Assembly (NCBI GenBank): GCA_028532855.1
Contig: JAQQAL010000040.1
Coordinates: 38,704-102,703 of the forward strand
Origin: Candidatus Thalassospirochaeta sargassi
Lineage (GTDB): Bacteria > Spirochaetota > Spirochaetia > UBA9216
Length of the DNA stretch: 64,000 nt
Reading direction: 5' to 3'
A model generated the notes under the pieces. It searched no databases, was not told the origin of the DNA, and saw only the letters and a program-made list of their open reading frames with translations. This document shows, one piece after another, positions 1 to 9,501 of the stretch. A program made the translations under genes and the position numbers. Position 1 is the stretch's first letter. Every line of letters begins with the position of its first letter.

Positions 1-642
1 AAAATCGACAGCCTGGCAAAGAAGATCTTTGGTACCAATGCCGTCTCAAGAATGAAATATTATACTGAGAAAGCAAACCTCGCATTCGCAAAGAAGATGC
101 TCGGTGGATATATCTACATTGCACCGATGAATTATCTGAAAGCATTCCTTGTTGATTTCTGTAAAAAGGATATCAGGGAAATAAGCGATATTCTGCTGAT
201 AAGAGGCAAGTGGACTACAAATATCAGTTCGCAGCAGCTCTCGGAAGCCTTCTATGGCCTTATGGCGACATCGGAAGAGCTTATAACCTTCGATGAGAAT
301 CTCTCTGAAGAGGGTGATCGCGGTGCATTGATAAACAAGCTGGTCAAACGGCGAGATGCTGATAAATCGAATATCACACTTCTACGAAAAGAACTTAAGG
401 AAGTAAATAACGAGGCTCTGAGGCTGATAAATGTTACAGGTAATCACCTTGTATCAATAGCAAAGAGCTTTAAGCTTGTTTATGAAGATTATCAGAAAAA
501 ACCACATGAACTGATTACCAACTGGAAAGAGATTGAAGGTTTAATAGATGGCGGTGTAGTCCCCAGAATGACTGAGATATACAAGAAATGCTATTACTTT
601 GTTCAGCTTCTGCAGTTCTACAATAAACAGTCAAAAAAATAA
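1..642 (+). CDS. C-terminal part of a hypothetical protein (possibly the spirochaetal DUF5312 family)
   Basis: The reading frame is open from base 1, so only the last 213 residues are present and the true start lies outside the window. The first methionine in view (base 52) is probably internal, because the preceding 17 codons read as sensible protein. The visible part is soluble, charged and mostly helical, with no signal peptide, membrane segment or metal motif. The style resembles a spirochaete-only family of unknown function (DUF5312), but that is from memory. Its stop codon directly abuts the stop of the convergent permease gene, with no intergenic base and no terminator between them. 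Confidence 0.6.
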   Translation, partial: KIDSLAKKIFGTNAVSRMKYYTEKANLAFAKKMLGGYIYIAPMNYLKAFLVDFCKKDIREISDILLIRGKWTTNISSQQLSEAFYGLMATSEELITFDENLSEEGDRGALINKLVKRRDADKSNITLLRKELKEVNNEALRLINVTGNHLVSIAKSFKLVYEDYQKKPHELITNWKEIEGLIDGGVVPRMTEIYKKCYYFVQLLQFYNKQSKK

Positions 643-2637
643 TTATTCAGTAAAATCTGATAAGCGGGTGTGCCCAGCCGGTTTTATGAAACGTGAAAAA
701 ACAGCAGCAATAATAGCGCAATTAACTACTGAAGCCGCGGCAAAGATATTCCATTCGGGCGCCCCGGAAGCGATACTCCCTACAAAAGAATAGAGTTTGA
801 CACTGATTGTATAGAGGCTGTCGTCGTTGAGAAATAACAGCGGCGCCATAAAGCTGTTCCATGCACCGAGGACGGCTGTCATAACGGCCGTTGTCAGGAC
901 CGGCCGCGAGAGCGGGAGGACAATTCTTCCGAGCCATCCCAGCGGAGAGAGTCCTTCTACCAGGGCGATGTCGCGGAAGGATGCCGGCATCTGCTCAAGC
1001 CAGGCTGTGATTGTGAACATCGAGAATGGAATGCTGTGATATATCGATATGATTATAAGCGGAGTATAGGAGTTTACCATTCCTATGCGTTCGAATGATG
1101 AGTACAGCGGAATCAGTGAATGCATTCCACCCGTGATGCTGAGTATCTGGATGAAGGTTAGCGCAGCGGCGGTTGCAACCCTGCCTTTACTGTTGAGCCA
1201 GGCAGCAGCGGGGAAGCAGACAAGGGGGACCAGTATGCCTGTAAGTCCCGCTACCAGGATGGTATTCCTGAAATATATCAGGATGTTCTCTTCAGTGAAG
1301 ATAGCCCTGTAGCTTTGAAGCCCTGCGTAGGGTGGCAGGGGGGCATCAATAAAACAGGCGCTGACGCCCGAAAAACTCATCCAGAAAAGCAGGTACACAA
1401 TGGCCGCTGAAGACAGAACAAGGACTGCAACTGTAAACGTACTGAAACTGCTGTTCAGGCGTTCAATGAAGCCCGCGTTGAGTCCTCCCGTGCTGATATA
1501 TTCTTTCTTTTCCCTGCAATAATAAAGGGTGAAAAGCGCTGGAAGTATGCCCGGAGAAAGGCCTGCAAGAAAACCCTGTGTTACAATGTTGAATATGATT
1601 AAGCCGGCGTTTATCGCTATGGACAGCTTGAAGATTCGTCTGCTTTTAAGACCTGCAAGATAGACGGCTGCAGGTATCAGGCCGGCAGTCCATGAGAAAA
1701 TGATCTGCAGTGCCGCGGTGATAAAAATCAGCAGCCTGCGTTTTTTCTCCAGGCTGTATTTTCTGTTTCCGGCAACCCGCCAAATCAGCATCAGTAAAAT
1801 TACGATTGCAGCCATCATGACCGAGTATGCTGAGCTTATACCGTAATCATCCGTATTGCTGAAAACATCATAGAGAAAGGTGTCGATGGTGGTCGTTGCC
1901 CCTATTACATACCTGTTTGTTATGCCCGAAAGAAGCGGCGGACCGCCTGCCGTCATCAGGAACATCAGCGTAAACTCTTTAAAGGCCTTTATGAAATTCA
2001 GGACCCCCATAACCGTCAGGGTGCCTTTAATCTGCGGCAGATAGATCTGCGCGGCAATAACACCCTTGTCAGCACCATCCAGAATAGCTGCCTCAACTGT
2101 GCTTGACGGAATTTTTTTCAGGGCGCCGAGCAGTACGAATGCCGTCAGGGGAACCGTCATCCACAAATTGACTATGAGGCAGCTGATAAAACCCGCTGCC
2201 GGATCCAGCATAAGGTTGACCTGAATCCCGAAGAGGCTGGTCAGAATTGAACTTCCGCCGTTTCCGTGGATTAGCGCTCTCCAGAGCGGTACTGCTATGT
2301 AGACAGGTATACCCCAGGGGATGAGCAGGGCGGCATACAGAAGCCCGGTCATTTTTTTTCTGCCCGAAAGGGCTACAGCGATTATGAAGCTGAATAATAG
2401 ACTAAGCAAGGTAGAGCTTACCGCCCAAACAGCTGTAATGTTCAGGCTGTAACTGAAGCCGGCGTCATCACCTAGATACCTGAAGTTATCCAGGCCTGCA
2501 AAACTGCGGATTCCGTATATGTCGTGAAAAAAGGATGTTGAAAGGGCTTCGAAAAAAGGAGATATCCCCGCCACAGCTATTACAAGCAGGGCGGGAATTA
2601 TAAAATAAATCTTTACATTAAAATTAGTCCTACTCAA
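643..2637 (-). CDS. Fused MalF-MalG-like sugar ABC transporter permease
   Basis: A 664-residue inner-membrane protein that appears to carry both permease subunits of a binding-protein-dependent sugar importer in one chain. The N-terminal half (about 1-290) is MalF-like, with an EAA loop near residue 180 (EAAILDGAD followed by IYLP). The C-terminal half (about 390-664) is MalG-like, with a second EAA loop near residue 557 (DIALVEGLS followed by IVLP). About 100 mostly hydrophobic residues (300-380) join them and probably hold extra helices that keep the topology right. The best start is TTG at 2637, overlapping the preceding lipoprotein gene by 8 nt, which suggests translational coupling; no in-frame ATG lies nearby. 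It is the last gene of a three-gene operon. No ATPase gene is adjacent, so a shared MsmX/UgpC-like ATPase is probably encoded elsewhere. Confidence 0.85.
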   Translation of the reverse strand: MSRTNFNVKIYFIIPALLVIAVAGISPFFEALSTSFFHDIYGIRSFAGLDNFRYLGDDAGFSYSLNITAVWAVSSTLLSLLFSFIIAVALSGRKKMTGLLYAALLIPWGIPVYIAVPLWRALIHGNGGSSILTSLFGIQVNLMLDPAAGFISCLIVNLWMTVPLTAFVLLGALKKIPSSTVEAAILDGADKGVIAAQIYLPQIKGTLTVMGVLNFIKAFKEFTLMFLMTAGGPPLLSGITNRYVIGATTTIDTFLYDVFSNTDDYGISSAYSVMMAAIVILLMLIWRVAGNRKYSLEKKRRLLIFITAALQIIFSWTAGLIPAAVYLAGLKSRRIFKLSIAINAGLIIFNIVTQGFLAGLSPGILPALFTLYYCREKKEYISTGGLNAGFIERLNSSFSTFTVAVLVLSSAAIVYLLFWMSFSGVSACFIDAPLPPYAGLQSYRAIFTEENILIYFRNTILVAGLTGILVPLVCFPAAAWLNSKGRVATAAALTFIQILSITGGMHSLIPLYSSFERIGMVNSYTPLIIISIYHSIPFSMFTITAWLEQMPASFRDIALVEGLSPLGWLGRIVLPLSRPVLTTAVMTAVLGAWNSFMAPLLFLNDDSLYTISVKLYSFVGSIASGAPEWNIFAAASVVNCAIIAAVFSRFIKPAGHTRLSDFTE

Positions 2638-4027
2638 GGCTTATCTTGGTAACATTACGGACATTTTTTATGCCGGCGGGAAGAAGTTCGGTGTCTTTGT
2701 CCCAGGCCACAACAAGGGGAAATTCATTTTCTTCAAGTTCCGAACCGTCGCCGTTGAACATTGCGATGATAACATCATCATTACCTTCAAGCTCAACTGC
2801 ATTCAGGCTTATAGAGAAGCCATCTGCGGCTTCGATTGTAACTGTTTCATAATCACTGTAGCGTTCAAGAAGCATATAGATAGGCATTCCCATATAGGGT
2901 TTAAGTTTGGTTTTCTTCTTGTTCCACATTTCAACTATGGTTCTTGAGTTTGTGACGCCGGACATGAGTGTCTGTGCATCCATAACCTCAGTTCCAGCTG
3001 TACTGATAATTTCAAGATCAAAATCCTTGAACTCAGTATCTTTAATAATGATCTTTTTAACCATCCGGGCTGAAACATGACCTGTAAAATTCGGATTCTC
3101 AGGTCCTACTTTTACAAGTCTGATGTAGCCGGGGTCTTCTGGCATATAGGCTCCATCCTCTTTGAAGGCAAGAATCCAGTCTCCGTCCGCATTATCAAGC
3201 AGCTGTTCGCCGCTGTAGTTCATTGCATAGCCGTCCATTGCCTCAATTGTAATCGACATATCCTTTGTCAGTCTTGTGTACTCATTAATGAGGTCTACAA
3301 TCTTTACCCCGGCCCATGTAAATTCAAAGGTATTGTTATAACTGTTTGTATAATTACCCTTATCTTCAATGTAGTAATCCAGTTCTTCAAGTTCACTAAT
3401 CTTATATGCACCTGTTTTGGACCCGATTTCAAGCAGCAGTTCAAAATCATTGTTTTCAAGAGAGATTGCTTCGAGCGATGCCGAAATTTCAGCAAGGTTT
3501 TTAACCCAGAGCTGCCCAGAAACTTCACCACAGACCATCGGCATAATCTTTTCGTCATTCATATAATCTGCTATGTATAGTTCATTTATTGGATGATCTG
3601 CAGTATTGATTGTTGCGGCGTAGCCGTCAGCGGCAGTTAAAGTTAGATCGTATCCGGCATTCCAGAGTTCTTCATCAAATGAATACGGCATTGTTGCGTC
3701 GGCATCATCGACCATTGCTACAAGTTTTACAAGGGGCATTGCTTTCAATGTAACCATCTCACCTTTACGTTCAAACTCATAGTCTCCGTAACCTGATTCA
3801 GGATCACTCTTCCAGTCTTCAAAATTGCTTTCCCATACTTCGTCGGTTCGAACGCCGCTCACAGCAATCATCCAGCCTTCACCCTTCGGTGTCGCATGGC
3901 TGGTGTCGTCGGCTGTTTCGGCGATAGGTGCATCGTTTGCACTGTTTGTACCTGTTGCACATCCTGCAAACAGCAGTACAATAGTCGCAAGCAGAACGCT
4001 CAAAACAATTAGCAGTTTTTTCGTCAT
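2630..4027 (-). CDS. Lipoprotein with repeated molybdopterin-oxidoreductase-like (SUOX-fold) domains
   Basis: A 465-residue exported lipoprotein. The N-terminus is a lipobox signal peptide ending LLFAGCATG, with Cys22 as the probable lipidation site. The body holds about three repeats with the pattern 'G--L--LL--------V-I-A-DGY----L' and a closing 'P-R-V-------VKNV--I'. These are typical of cofactor-free relatives of the sulfite-oxidase molybdopterin fold found in extracytoplasmic proteins, and I see no molybdenum-ligating Cys. A good Shine-Dalgarno (AAAGGAGAG) precedes the ATG. It lies between the binding protein and the permease of the same ABC system, so it probably assists substrate capture or acts as a surface accessory. 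The ligand is unknown. Confidence 0.65.
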   Translation of the reverse strand: MTKKLLIVLSVLLATIVLLFAGCATGTNSANDAPIAETADDTSHATPKGEGWMIAVSGVRTDEVWESNFEDWKSDPESGYGDYEFERKGEMVTLKAMPLVKLVAMVDDADATMPYSFDEELWNAGYDLTLTAADGYAATINTADHPINELYIADYMNDEKIMPMVCGEVSGQLWVKNLAEISASLEAISLENNDFELLLEIGSKTGAYKISELEELDYYIEDKGNYTNSYNNTFEFTWAGVKIVDLINEYTRLTKDMSITIEAMDGYAMNYSGEQLLDNADGDWILAFKEDGAYMPEDPGYIRLVKVGPENPNFTGHVSARMVKKIIIKDTEFKDFDLEIISTAGTEVMDAQTLMSGVTNSRTIVEMWNKKKTKLKPYMGMPIYMLLERYSDYETVTIEAADGFSISLNAVELEGNDDVIIAMFNGDGSELEENEFPLVVAWDKDTELLPAGIKNVRNVTKISLE

Positions 4028-4037
4028 GTTCTCTCCT

Positions 4038-5528
4038 TTAATTTCTGTCTTCTAAATTTTTATTTACAAGTTCCTGCGTCTTTTCCAGGACCTGTTCAGC
4101 CGGCATTTTGCCGGAAATTGCAAACCTCAGCATCTTCCACATAGTGTTTTTGTATATGGAATATGCTTTATCAGTGGGTATTACCGTTCCCGCCTCAGAA
4201 CTGATGAGCAATGTTTCATACCACTGATTATCTTCTGAAATTGCCGGCAGGGCGGTTTCAAGCGCGGGCAGTTTGGCTGTTGCAGAAGTGAAACGCTGCT
4301 GCACTCCCTGCCCGCAGAGGTACTCGATAAGCCTTCTTGCCCCGATTGTATTTTTTGATCGTTTGGAAATGGCAAAGGCTTTGAAGTCCAGCAGCGGAGA
4401 AACCCTGATTCCTGTATCCGGATTAATGGGCAGCGGCGCTGTATCGAAGGGAATTCCCAACTCAAGAAAATGCGGGATAGCATAGGATGCACTGATAATT
4501 GATGCAACCTCACCGGATACAAACAGGGCTGTCATTGCATCACGCTCCATAGGCTGCATTAGGCCTTCCTTCTGGAGCTTTAGAACATACTCGAGTGCCT
4601 GAAGGGTTGGTTCGTCGTTAATGATTATTGAGCCGTCAGGTTCTACCAGGCTTTTCTTGCCGAAGGCAATTTGAAATGGGATTAAAAACGATGCCGAATA
4701 TGAATTCCATGCGGAAGGAATGAGTTTTGACTCTGCTGCTTTTCTGCATGTCTCCTCAAAATCCCGCAGGGACCAATTGACATCAGGTTTGCGGATGAGT
4801 TCAGGGTTGAAGAAGAGCATCTGGGTATCGTAGTAGAACGGAATTGCCCATACCCTGCCGTTGTGGCTGAAGGCCTCTCTCCCCTGCTGAACCATTCCTC
4901 CGGGAAACATGTAATCCAGACTTTGAATCGCTGATGAATTGGCAAGCCTGTCAATATAACTTGATTGTACCATTAAAATATCGGGCACATTGCCGCCTGC
5001 CTGGGTTACAGATACGAGTTTTGAATCAGGTTTTGGAACCTCGGTGACCTTAACCTCAATTCCATGCCTTAGGGACCAGCGGTTAATCTCATTCTTCAGA
5101 AGATCGATGCCCTCCCAGTTAATCCATATTTCAAGCGGGTCATCTTCCAGCTGCTCGCATTCAATATTTATTGATTTTATTCCGGTTATTGTCCGCGATT
5201 TGTATAGCAGAGCCCATTCGTTGTCAATGTCAATAAGCTTAATTTTAGACAGCTCATCGGCTAGATCAGGATCACTGAAGCGCATTGAGGAGGGTGAATC
5301 TCCAGTTTCAATCTCAATCCTCCAGGCTTCAAACATGGCTGGAAAAAGTTCATCAAGTGAAACCGTACCTACTGATTTCCCGATGTAAGTCGATTTCCAC
5401 GACAATTCTGATAATTCGGAAGACGATAAGGTTTCCCATAATGTATTGTTAACTAAGAATGAGATTGCATGAAGGTTGACCGTTATTAATATCAATACGG
5501 CTGATAACAGTCCTGTTTTTTTTAACAC
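4038..5528 (-). CDS. Extracellular solute-binding protein (MalE-like) with an extra N-terminal domain
   Basis: A 496-residue periplasmic sugar-binding protein of ABC solute-binding family 1. An uncleaved or cleavable signal segment covers residues 1-22. Residues about 25-130 form an additional domain, and the binding-protein body follows from about 130 (ISRWS/IEVKVTE, then VPDILMVQSSYIDRLA, WAIPFYYDTQMLFFNPEL). The extra domain ends TGIKSINIE, echoing the closing strand of the neighbouring lipoprotein repeats, so it may be a divergent copy of the same fold. The start is GTG at 5528 behind AAGGAAGC. It is the first gene of the importer operon, 10 nt ahead of the lipoprotein gene. The substrate cannot be read from sequence; maltooligosaccharide-like sugars are the default guess. 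Confidence 0.8.
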   Translation of the reverse strand: MLKKTGLLSAVLILITVNLHAISFLVNNTLWETLSSSELSELSWKSTYIGKSVGTVSLDELFPAMFEAWRIEIETGDSPSSMRFSDPDLADELSKIKLIDIDNEWALLYKSRTITGIKSINIECEQLEDDPLEIWINWEGIDLLKNEINRWSLRHGIEVKVTEVPKPDSKLVSVTQAGGNVPDILMVQSSYIDRLANSSAIQSLDYMFPGGMVQQGREAFSHNGRVWAIPFYYDTQMLFFNPELIRKPDVNWSLRDFEETCRKAAESKLIPSAWNSYSASFLIPFQIAFGKKSLVEPDGSIIINDEPTLQALEYVLKLQKEGLMQPMERDAMTALFVSGEVASIISASYAIPHFLELGIPFDTAPLPINPDTGIRVSPLLDFKAFAISKRSKNTIGARRLIEYLCGQGVQQRFTSATAKLPALETALPAISEDNQWYETLLISSEAGTVIPTDKAYSIYKNTMWKMLRFAISGKMPAEQVLEKTQELVNKNLEDRN

Positions 5529-5708
5529 GGAGCTTCCTTTCCAAGTACGGGAGGCGCTGCTGTTTCCGGCAGTGCCCGGCGATCTTAAACCATAGAACGC
5601 AAAAAGAAATTATTGTTCCTGCAGGTGTTAAGATTCGGAAGTTAAAATATTCAGTGAAGTTTAGATCCGGAATCATAAAAAATCAAGAGACTAAAATCGG
5701 CGAGAGTT

Positions 5709-5741
5709 AAAAAAAAAGCGGAAGAAATGATTTTCCTCCGC
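5709..5741 (-). terminator. Rho-independent terminator of the acyl-CoA synthetase gene
   Basis: On the minus strand a GCGGAGGAAAA / TTTCTTCCGC stem with one mismatch and a 3-nt loop is followed by nine T residues. It lies 22 nt past the stop of the synthetase gene. Confidence 0.85.
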
Positions 5742-5762
5742 CGGTATGATTCGTGGTTTTGT

Positions 5763-7397
5763 TTATTTATAGAGAAACCTCTTAATCTTGGATGTCGGGG
5801 TTTTTTCGAATTCCTCTTCCCGAATTTCAAAGTTAATTATTTTGGAATAGAGCGGCAACTCTCTGTCTACAGCCCGGACAGCCTTTTCAATCTCTTCTTT
5901 AATCCCGTCTGCCGTCAGGTTTGCAGCCTTGGCAAAATCCGGATCGGGATAAAGTATAGCTGTTACCTTGCCGTCACGGTCAATTACAAGCGCATCAGAA
6001 ACGATGTCATGGTTATTAAGACGGGCTTCAATTTCTTCCGGATATATATTCTGTCCTCCGGAGCCCAGGAGCATGTTCTTACAGCGGCCCTTGATGGTTA
6101 CAACCTGATCTTCATCCAGTGTTACCATATCGCCCGTGTGCAGCCAGCCCTCAGCGTCTATTGTTTCTTTAGTAGCCTCATCATTCTTGTAATATCCCAG
6201 CATTACATTTTCACCCTTAACACAGAGTTCGCCCTGTCCGGTTTCCGGATCGGGGTTATCCAGCTTTGCCTCAAGGTGAAAGATAAGCTTTCCAGCTGAG
6301 CCGCTCTTGTAAACATTCCATGGCATATACGAAATCAACGGACCGCATTCAGTCATACCGTATCCGACAGTAAATCTGAATTTGATCTTTGTCAGGAAGG
6401 CTTCAACCTCGGGATTGAATGCGGCGGCACCGATAACAATCGAAATAAAGTTTCCACCGAATGTTTTATTAAGCTTCCCCGCAATTATTTTTTCAAGCAG
6501 CTGCTTGATTCCCGGTATCTGAGCATAACCCTTGCTGAGGATAGGTTTCAGCTGTTTAAAATAAATCTTTTCAATAAGCAGCGGAACTGAAAGAATCAGT
6601 CTCGGCTTTATATCATCCATGGCCTTCAGTATGAGCTGAGGGGTGAGTCGGGGGAGAAAGGTTATATGGCATCCGGTTGCAAAGGGGAATAGAAAGTCGA
6701 AGGCTGCTCCGAAGCAGTGCGCCAGCGGCAGAAAGTTTACAATGGTATCTTTTGCTTTAACCGGAATGCTCTTCTGGGCATAGTCTACATTGGCCATCAA
6801 TGAGTTATGACTCAGCATTACCCCCTTAGAAAAGCCAGTTGTACCGGAAGTGTAGAGTATCCCCGCAAGCTCGCCGTTGGGAATCTCGTCAAATATGACA
6901 TCTTCCTTTTTCAATCCATCTTTGTATCGTTCAGTAATTACACCTCTCGCTTCTGCAATGACCCCGTCGTTAATAGAGCCCTTTGTCATGAATACGTGGA
7001 AATCATCCAGGTTTCCGCCTACTTCCAGAGCGGGAAGGTCTTTGACATTAAGTTTTTTCCAGATGGCTTCATCAGCGAAGAATATTTTTGATTCTGAATG
7101 ATTAATTATGTTAGTTATATCATCGCCGTGGAAATCGGGAAGAATAGGGACAATTACGGCTCCATATGTAACAGTAGCCAGATAGCATTTTACCCAGTTA
7201 ACTGAGTTCTTGCCGCATACTGCAAGCTTGTCACCTTTTTTAATCCCGCATTTTCTGAAAACCTCATGGAAGATAAGCATACTCTCCGCAATGTCGCGGT
7301 AACTGTGTGGATCTGCTTCAAAATCTGAGAAGCAAGGCTGCTCCCAATTGTCTTTCAGACTGTTTTCTATGGTTTTAACAAAATTTCTTTCTAGCAT
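5763..7397 (-). CDS. AMP-dependent acyl-CoA synthetase (long-chain fatty-acid-CoA ligase family)
   Basis: A 544-residue cytoplasmic adenylate-forming enzyme that should activate a carboxylic acid with ATP and load it on CoA. The P-loop-like core ILYTSGTTGFSKG, the GYGMTECGP motif, the GWLHTGDM hinge region and the C-terminal PTSKIKRF containing the catalytic lysine are all present. I chose ATG 7397 because GGGAG lies 8 nt upstream; an in-frame ATG 17 codons earlier has no ribosome site and adds an unconvincing extension. It stands alone between a terminator and the convergent-sense pgi region. The chain length of its substrate cannot be read. The family is usually long-chain (FadD/AAS type), which would fit lipid recycling or use of exogenous fatty acids. 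Confidence 0.85.
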   Translation of the reverse strand: MLERNFVKTIENSLKDNWEQPCFSDFEADPHSYRDIAESMLIFHEVFRKCGIKKGDKLAVCGKNSVNWVKCYLATVTYGAVIVPILPDFHGDDITNIINHSESKIFFADEAIWKKLNVKDLPALEVGGNLDDFHVFMTKGSINDGVIAEARGVITERYKDGLKKEDVIFDEIPNGELAGILYTSGTTGFSKGVMLSHNSLMANVDYAQKSIPVKAKDTIVNFLPLAHCFGAAFDFLFPFATGCHITFLPRLTPQLILKAMDDIKPRLILSVPLLIEKIYFKQLKPILSKGYAQIPGIKQLLEKIIAGKLNKTFGGNFISIVIGAAAFNPEVEAFLTKIKFRFTVGYGMTECGPLISYMPWNVYKSGSAGKLIFHLEAKLDNPDPETGQGELCVKGENVMLGYYKNDEATKETIDAEGWLHTGDMVTLDEDQVVTIKGRCKNMLLGSGGQNIYPEEIEARLNNHDIVSDALVIDRDGKVTAILYPDPDFAKAANLTADGIKEEIEKAVRAVDRELPLYSKIINFEIREEEFEKTPTSKIKRFLYK

Positions 7398-7549
7398 TAA
7401 TAGCTCTCCCTGTATTAGTCGCCCGTCTACAATAGGGCATTCATCCATTATCCACTATATATAAGTAAAAAACAAGAAAAAACAGGAACTTGGTTGAACC
7501 TGCGGGTGCAGTCCTCTGCTCACTTATTTTTGAATTACCGCTGTTGACC

Positions 7550-7575
7550 TTCCCTCTGCATCGTTACAGAGGGAA
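7550..7575 (-). terminator. Hairpin downstream of pgi (weak terminator)
   Basis: A perfect 9-bp inverted repeat (TTCCCTCTG / CAGAGGGAA) with an 8-nt loop lies 12 nt after the pgi stop. There is no T-run, so it may be a 3'-end stabilising stem or a Rho-assisted terminator. Confidence 0.4.
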
Positions 7576-7586
7576 CCGTCTGGATC

Positions 7587-9185
7587 TTATTTATTCAGCA
7601 GCTCAAAGTAGGCTTGCAGAATGGATGTGTCTTCATCTCCGGCATCTCCGAGCAGTTTCTTTGTTAACAGTTTGCCAAGTTGAACTCCTTCCTGATCAAA
7701 GGAGTTGATATTCCAGGCAAAGCCCTGGAACATCACCTTGTTCTCAAAGTGAGCAAGCAGGGCGCCGAGGGCTTCCGGGTTCAGGTCGGAACCGTGGATG
7801 AGGCTTGACGGGCGCTCGCCGTTAAACTGCTTGTTCGGGTTGCTGTTGTCGCTGCCGAGAGCAAATGCCGTAATCTGCGCAGCAAGGTTGGCATTCAGTT
7901 TTGTCTGGCTGCTTGAGCCATCAATATTAAGGTCGAATCCGCGCTGGGAATTTTCGAAACCGACAAACTGCAGCGGCACTATATCGGTACCCTGGTGAAG
8001 CAGCTGATAAAAGGAGTGCTGTCCGTTTGTGCCGGGTTCGCCGAATATGGTCGGGCCTGTTGCGTAATTCACAGGCTCTCCGTCTCTGTTCACGCTTTTG
8101 CCGTTTGATTCCATATCCAGTTGCTGCAGATGTGCCGGAAAACGCGACAAGCACTGACTGTAGGGCAGTACTGCTGTAGAAGGGAAGCCCAGGACGTTTC
8201 GTTCGTAGAGGCCTATCATGGCATCCATGAGGGCCGCGTTCATCCTTATGTCGGCTTCAAGTGCCCTCATATCGGCGTCGTGGGCGCCCGCAAGCAGGGC
8301 GTCGAATACATCCGGTCCGAACGCGAGACTGAGCACTGCTCCGCCAACGGCGCTGGTGGAAGAGTAGCGGCCGCCGATATAATCGTCTATATAGAAACTG
8401 TCGAGGAAGTTATCTGATTTTGCAAGGGGGCTTGTCGCGCTTGTAACGGCTATCATGTGTTTCGCCGGCACAAGACCGGCAGGGCCTGTTTTGCCTATTA
8501 TATCAAGTACGAAGGCCTGATTAGTCAGGGTTTCCTGTGTTGTGCCGCTTTTCGATACGAGGATGAAGAGTGTGGTTTCCGGATCTATGGATGCGGCCAC
8601 CGCGGTAGCGTCATCAGGATCCACATTCGAGATGAACAGCGCATCCATCATTGACTTGCTGTTTACCTCTGCCCAGCCCTCAAGTGCAATGTAAAGTGCT
8701 CTTGGACCGAGGTCTGAGCCGCCTATACCTATCTGAACGACTGTATCGAACTGTTTTCCAGTAGAACCTTTTATTTCACCCCGGTGAACCTTGTCTGAAA
8801 AGTCGGCGATACGCTGCCTCTGCTCAGCGTAGAAGGCCCCGATGTCAGTACCGTTTTCAGTGACCGGTGCAATGCACTGTCCCCGGGTAAGCTGGTGGAG
8901 AACCTTGCGGTCTTCACCGGTATTCATTCTTTCCCCGGATAGAACTGCCATGTATTTCTGGATAAGCTCCTGCTCGAGAGCAAGTTCCGCAAGGGTATCG
9001 ACTGTCTCCTCTGATACAGCCTTGGCTGAATAATTATATGTCAGTCCGGCGCCTGCTTGGATGCTGCATTCCTTAATGCGGTCAACAGTAAGAAGTTCCT
9101 TTAAAGAAGGTTTTACTGTTTTCTGAAGCTTGCTGAAGGCCTCAGTTTTATCAAGATTGGTATATTTGTATTTGATTTCCGACAT
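7587..9185 (-). CDS. pgi: Glucose-6-phosphate isomerase
   Basis: A 532-residue cytoplasmic glycolytic enzyme interconverting glucose-6-phosphate and fructose-6-phosphate. Family signatures are clear: IGIGGSDLGPRAL near residue 150, a sugar-phosphate loop VSKSGTTQETLTNQ, GGRYSSTSAVGG, and GEPGTNGQHSFYQLLHQG. The length matches the long PGI subfamily (about 530-550). ATG 9185 is preceded by GGAGG at good spacing; the same GGAGG would be coding if an upstream TTG were used, so I reject that start. A small hairpin (9207-9225) lies in its leader. The gene follows the small PC4-like gene in the same direction and may be co-transcribed with it. Confidence 0.97.
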   Translation of the reverse strand: MSEIKYKYTNLDKTEAFSKLQKTVKPSLKELLTVDRIKECSIQAGAGLTYNYSAKAVSEETVDTLAELALEQELIQKYMAVLSGERMNTGEDRKVLHQLTRGQCIAPVTENGTDIGAFYAEQRQRIADFSDKVHRGEIKGSTGKQFDTVVQIGIGGSDLGPRALYIALEGWAEVNSKSMMDALFISNVDPDDATAVAASIDPETTLFILVSKSGTTQETLTNQAFVLDIIGKTGPAGLVPAKHMIAVTSATSPLAKSDNFLDSFYIDDYIGGRYSSTSAVGGAVLSLAFGPDVFDALLAGAHDADMRALEADIRMNAALMDAMIGLYERNVLGFPSTAVLPYSQCLSRFPAHLQQLDMESNGKSVNRDGEPVNYATGPTIFGEPGTNGQHSFYQLLHQGTDIVPLQFVGFENSQRGFDLNIDGSSSQTKLNANLAAQITAFALGSDNSNPNKQFNGERPSSLIHGSDLNPEALGALLAHFENKVMFQGFAWNINSFDQEGVQLGKLLTKKLLGDAGDEDTSILQAYFELLNK

Positions 9186-9206
9186 GCTGTCCTCCAAATA
9201 ATTTAT

Positions 9207-9225
9207 ACCTGCCGGGAGGGCAGGT
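9207..9225 (-). other. Hairpin in the leader between the PC4-like gene and pgi
   Basis: Perfect 7-bp inverted repeat ACCTGCC / GGCAGGT around GGGAG. It has no T-run on either side, so it is more likely a processing or stability element than a terminator. Confidence 0.4.
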
Positions 9226-9277
9226 TATGGTGGAGTAAAAAATTACAAAAAGTTCAAAAGACTTTAGATGAAATATC

Positions 9278-9496
9278 TTACTCCAGTTTCATTACTAATG
9301 CTGCAATATTATCAAGTTCTTCGCGGTTTAGGGTGATTCCCTTGCCCATCTTTTCATGATCAGGCGCCCAGTCTCTGATATCGTATTTCGGATCCCGTCC
9401 ATTCCATGATATCAGATTAAGCTCTCTGGACCATCCTTTGGGTGATTGTGATATCACCCCCAGCTGTTTCACAATTGTATAACTAAATTCTGCCAT
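9278..9496 (-). CDS. PC4/YdbC-family single-stranded-DNA-binding protein
   Basis: A 72-residue protein matching the bacterial YdbC/PC4 coactivator-like family, which binds single-stranded nucleic acid as a dimer. Characteristic stretches are GWSRELNLISWNGRDPKYDIRDW and the loop HEKMGKGITL. The length is usual for the family. There is no Shine-Dalgarno. Instead a -10-like TAGAAT ends 5 nt before the ATG, suggesting a leaderless transcript. It is divergent from the MFS transporter gene, with overlapping promoters between them, and lies upstream of pgi. The role is unknown; in other bacteria the family is linked loosely to transcription or DNA repair. Confidence 0.85.
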   Translation of the reverse strand: MAEFSYTIVKQLGVISQSPKGWSRELNLISWNGRDPKYDIRDWAPDHEKMGKGITLNREELDNIAALVMKLE

Positions 9497-9501
9497 GTTT
9501 T

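Noticed and set aside
3077..3580. 167-codon frame opposite the lipoprotein gene
   Set aside because: Shadow of the real gene on the other strand: Cys- and Phe-rich, no ribosome site, no family.
5727..6299. 190-codon frame opposite the acyl-CoA synthetase gene
   Set aside because: Antisense to well-conserved synthetase motifs and crosses its terminator.
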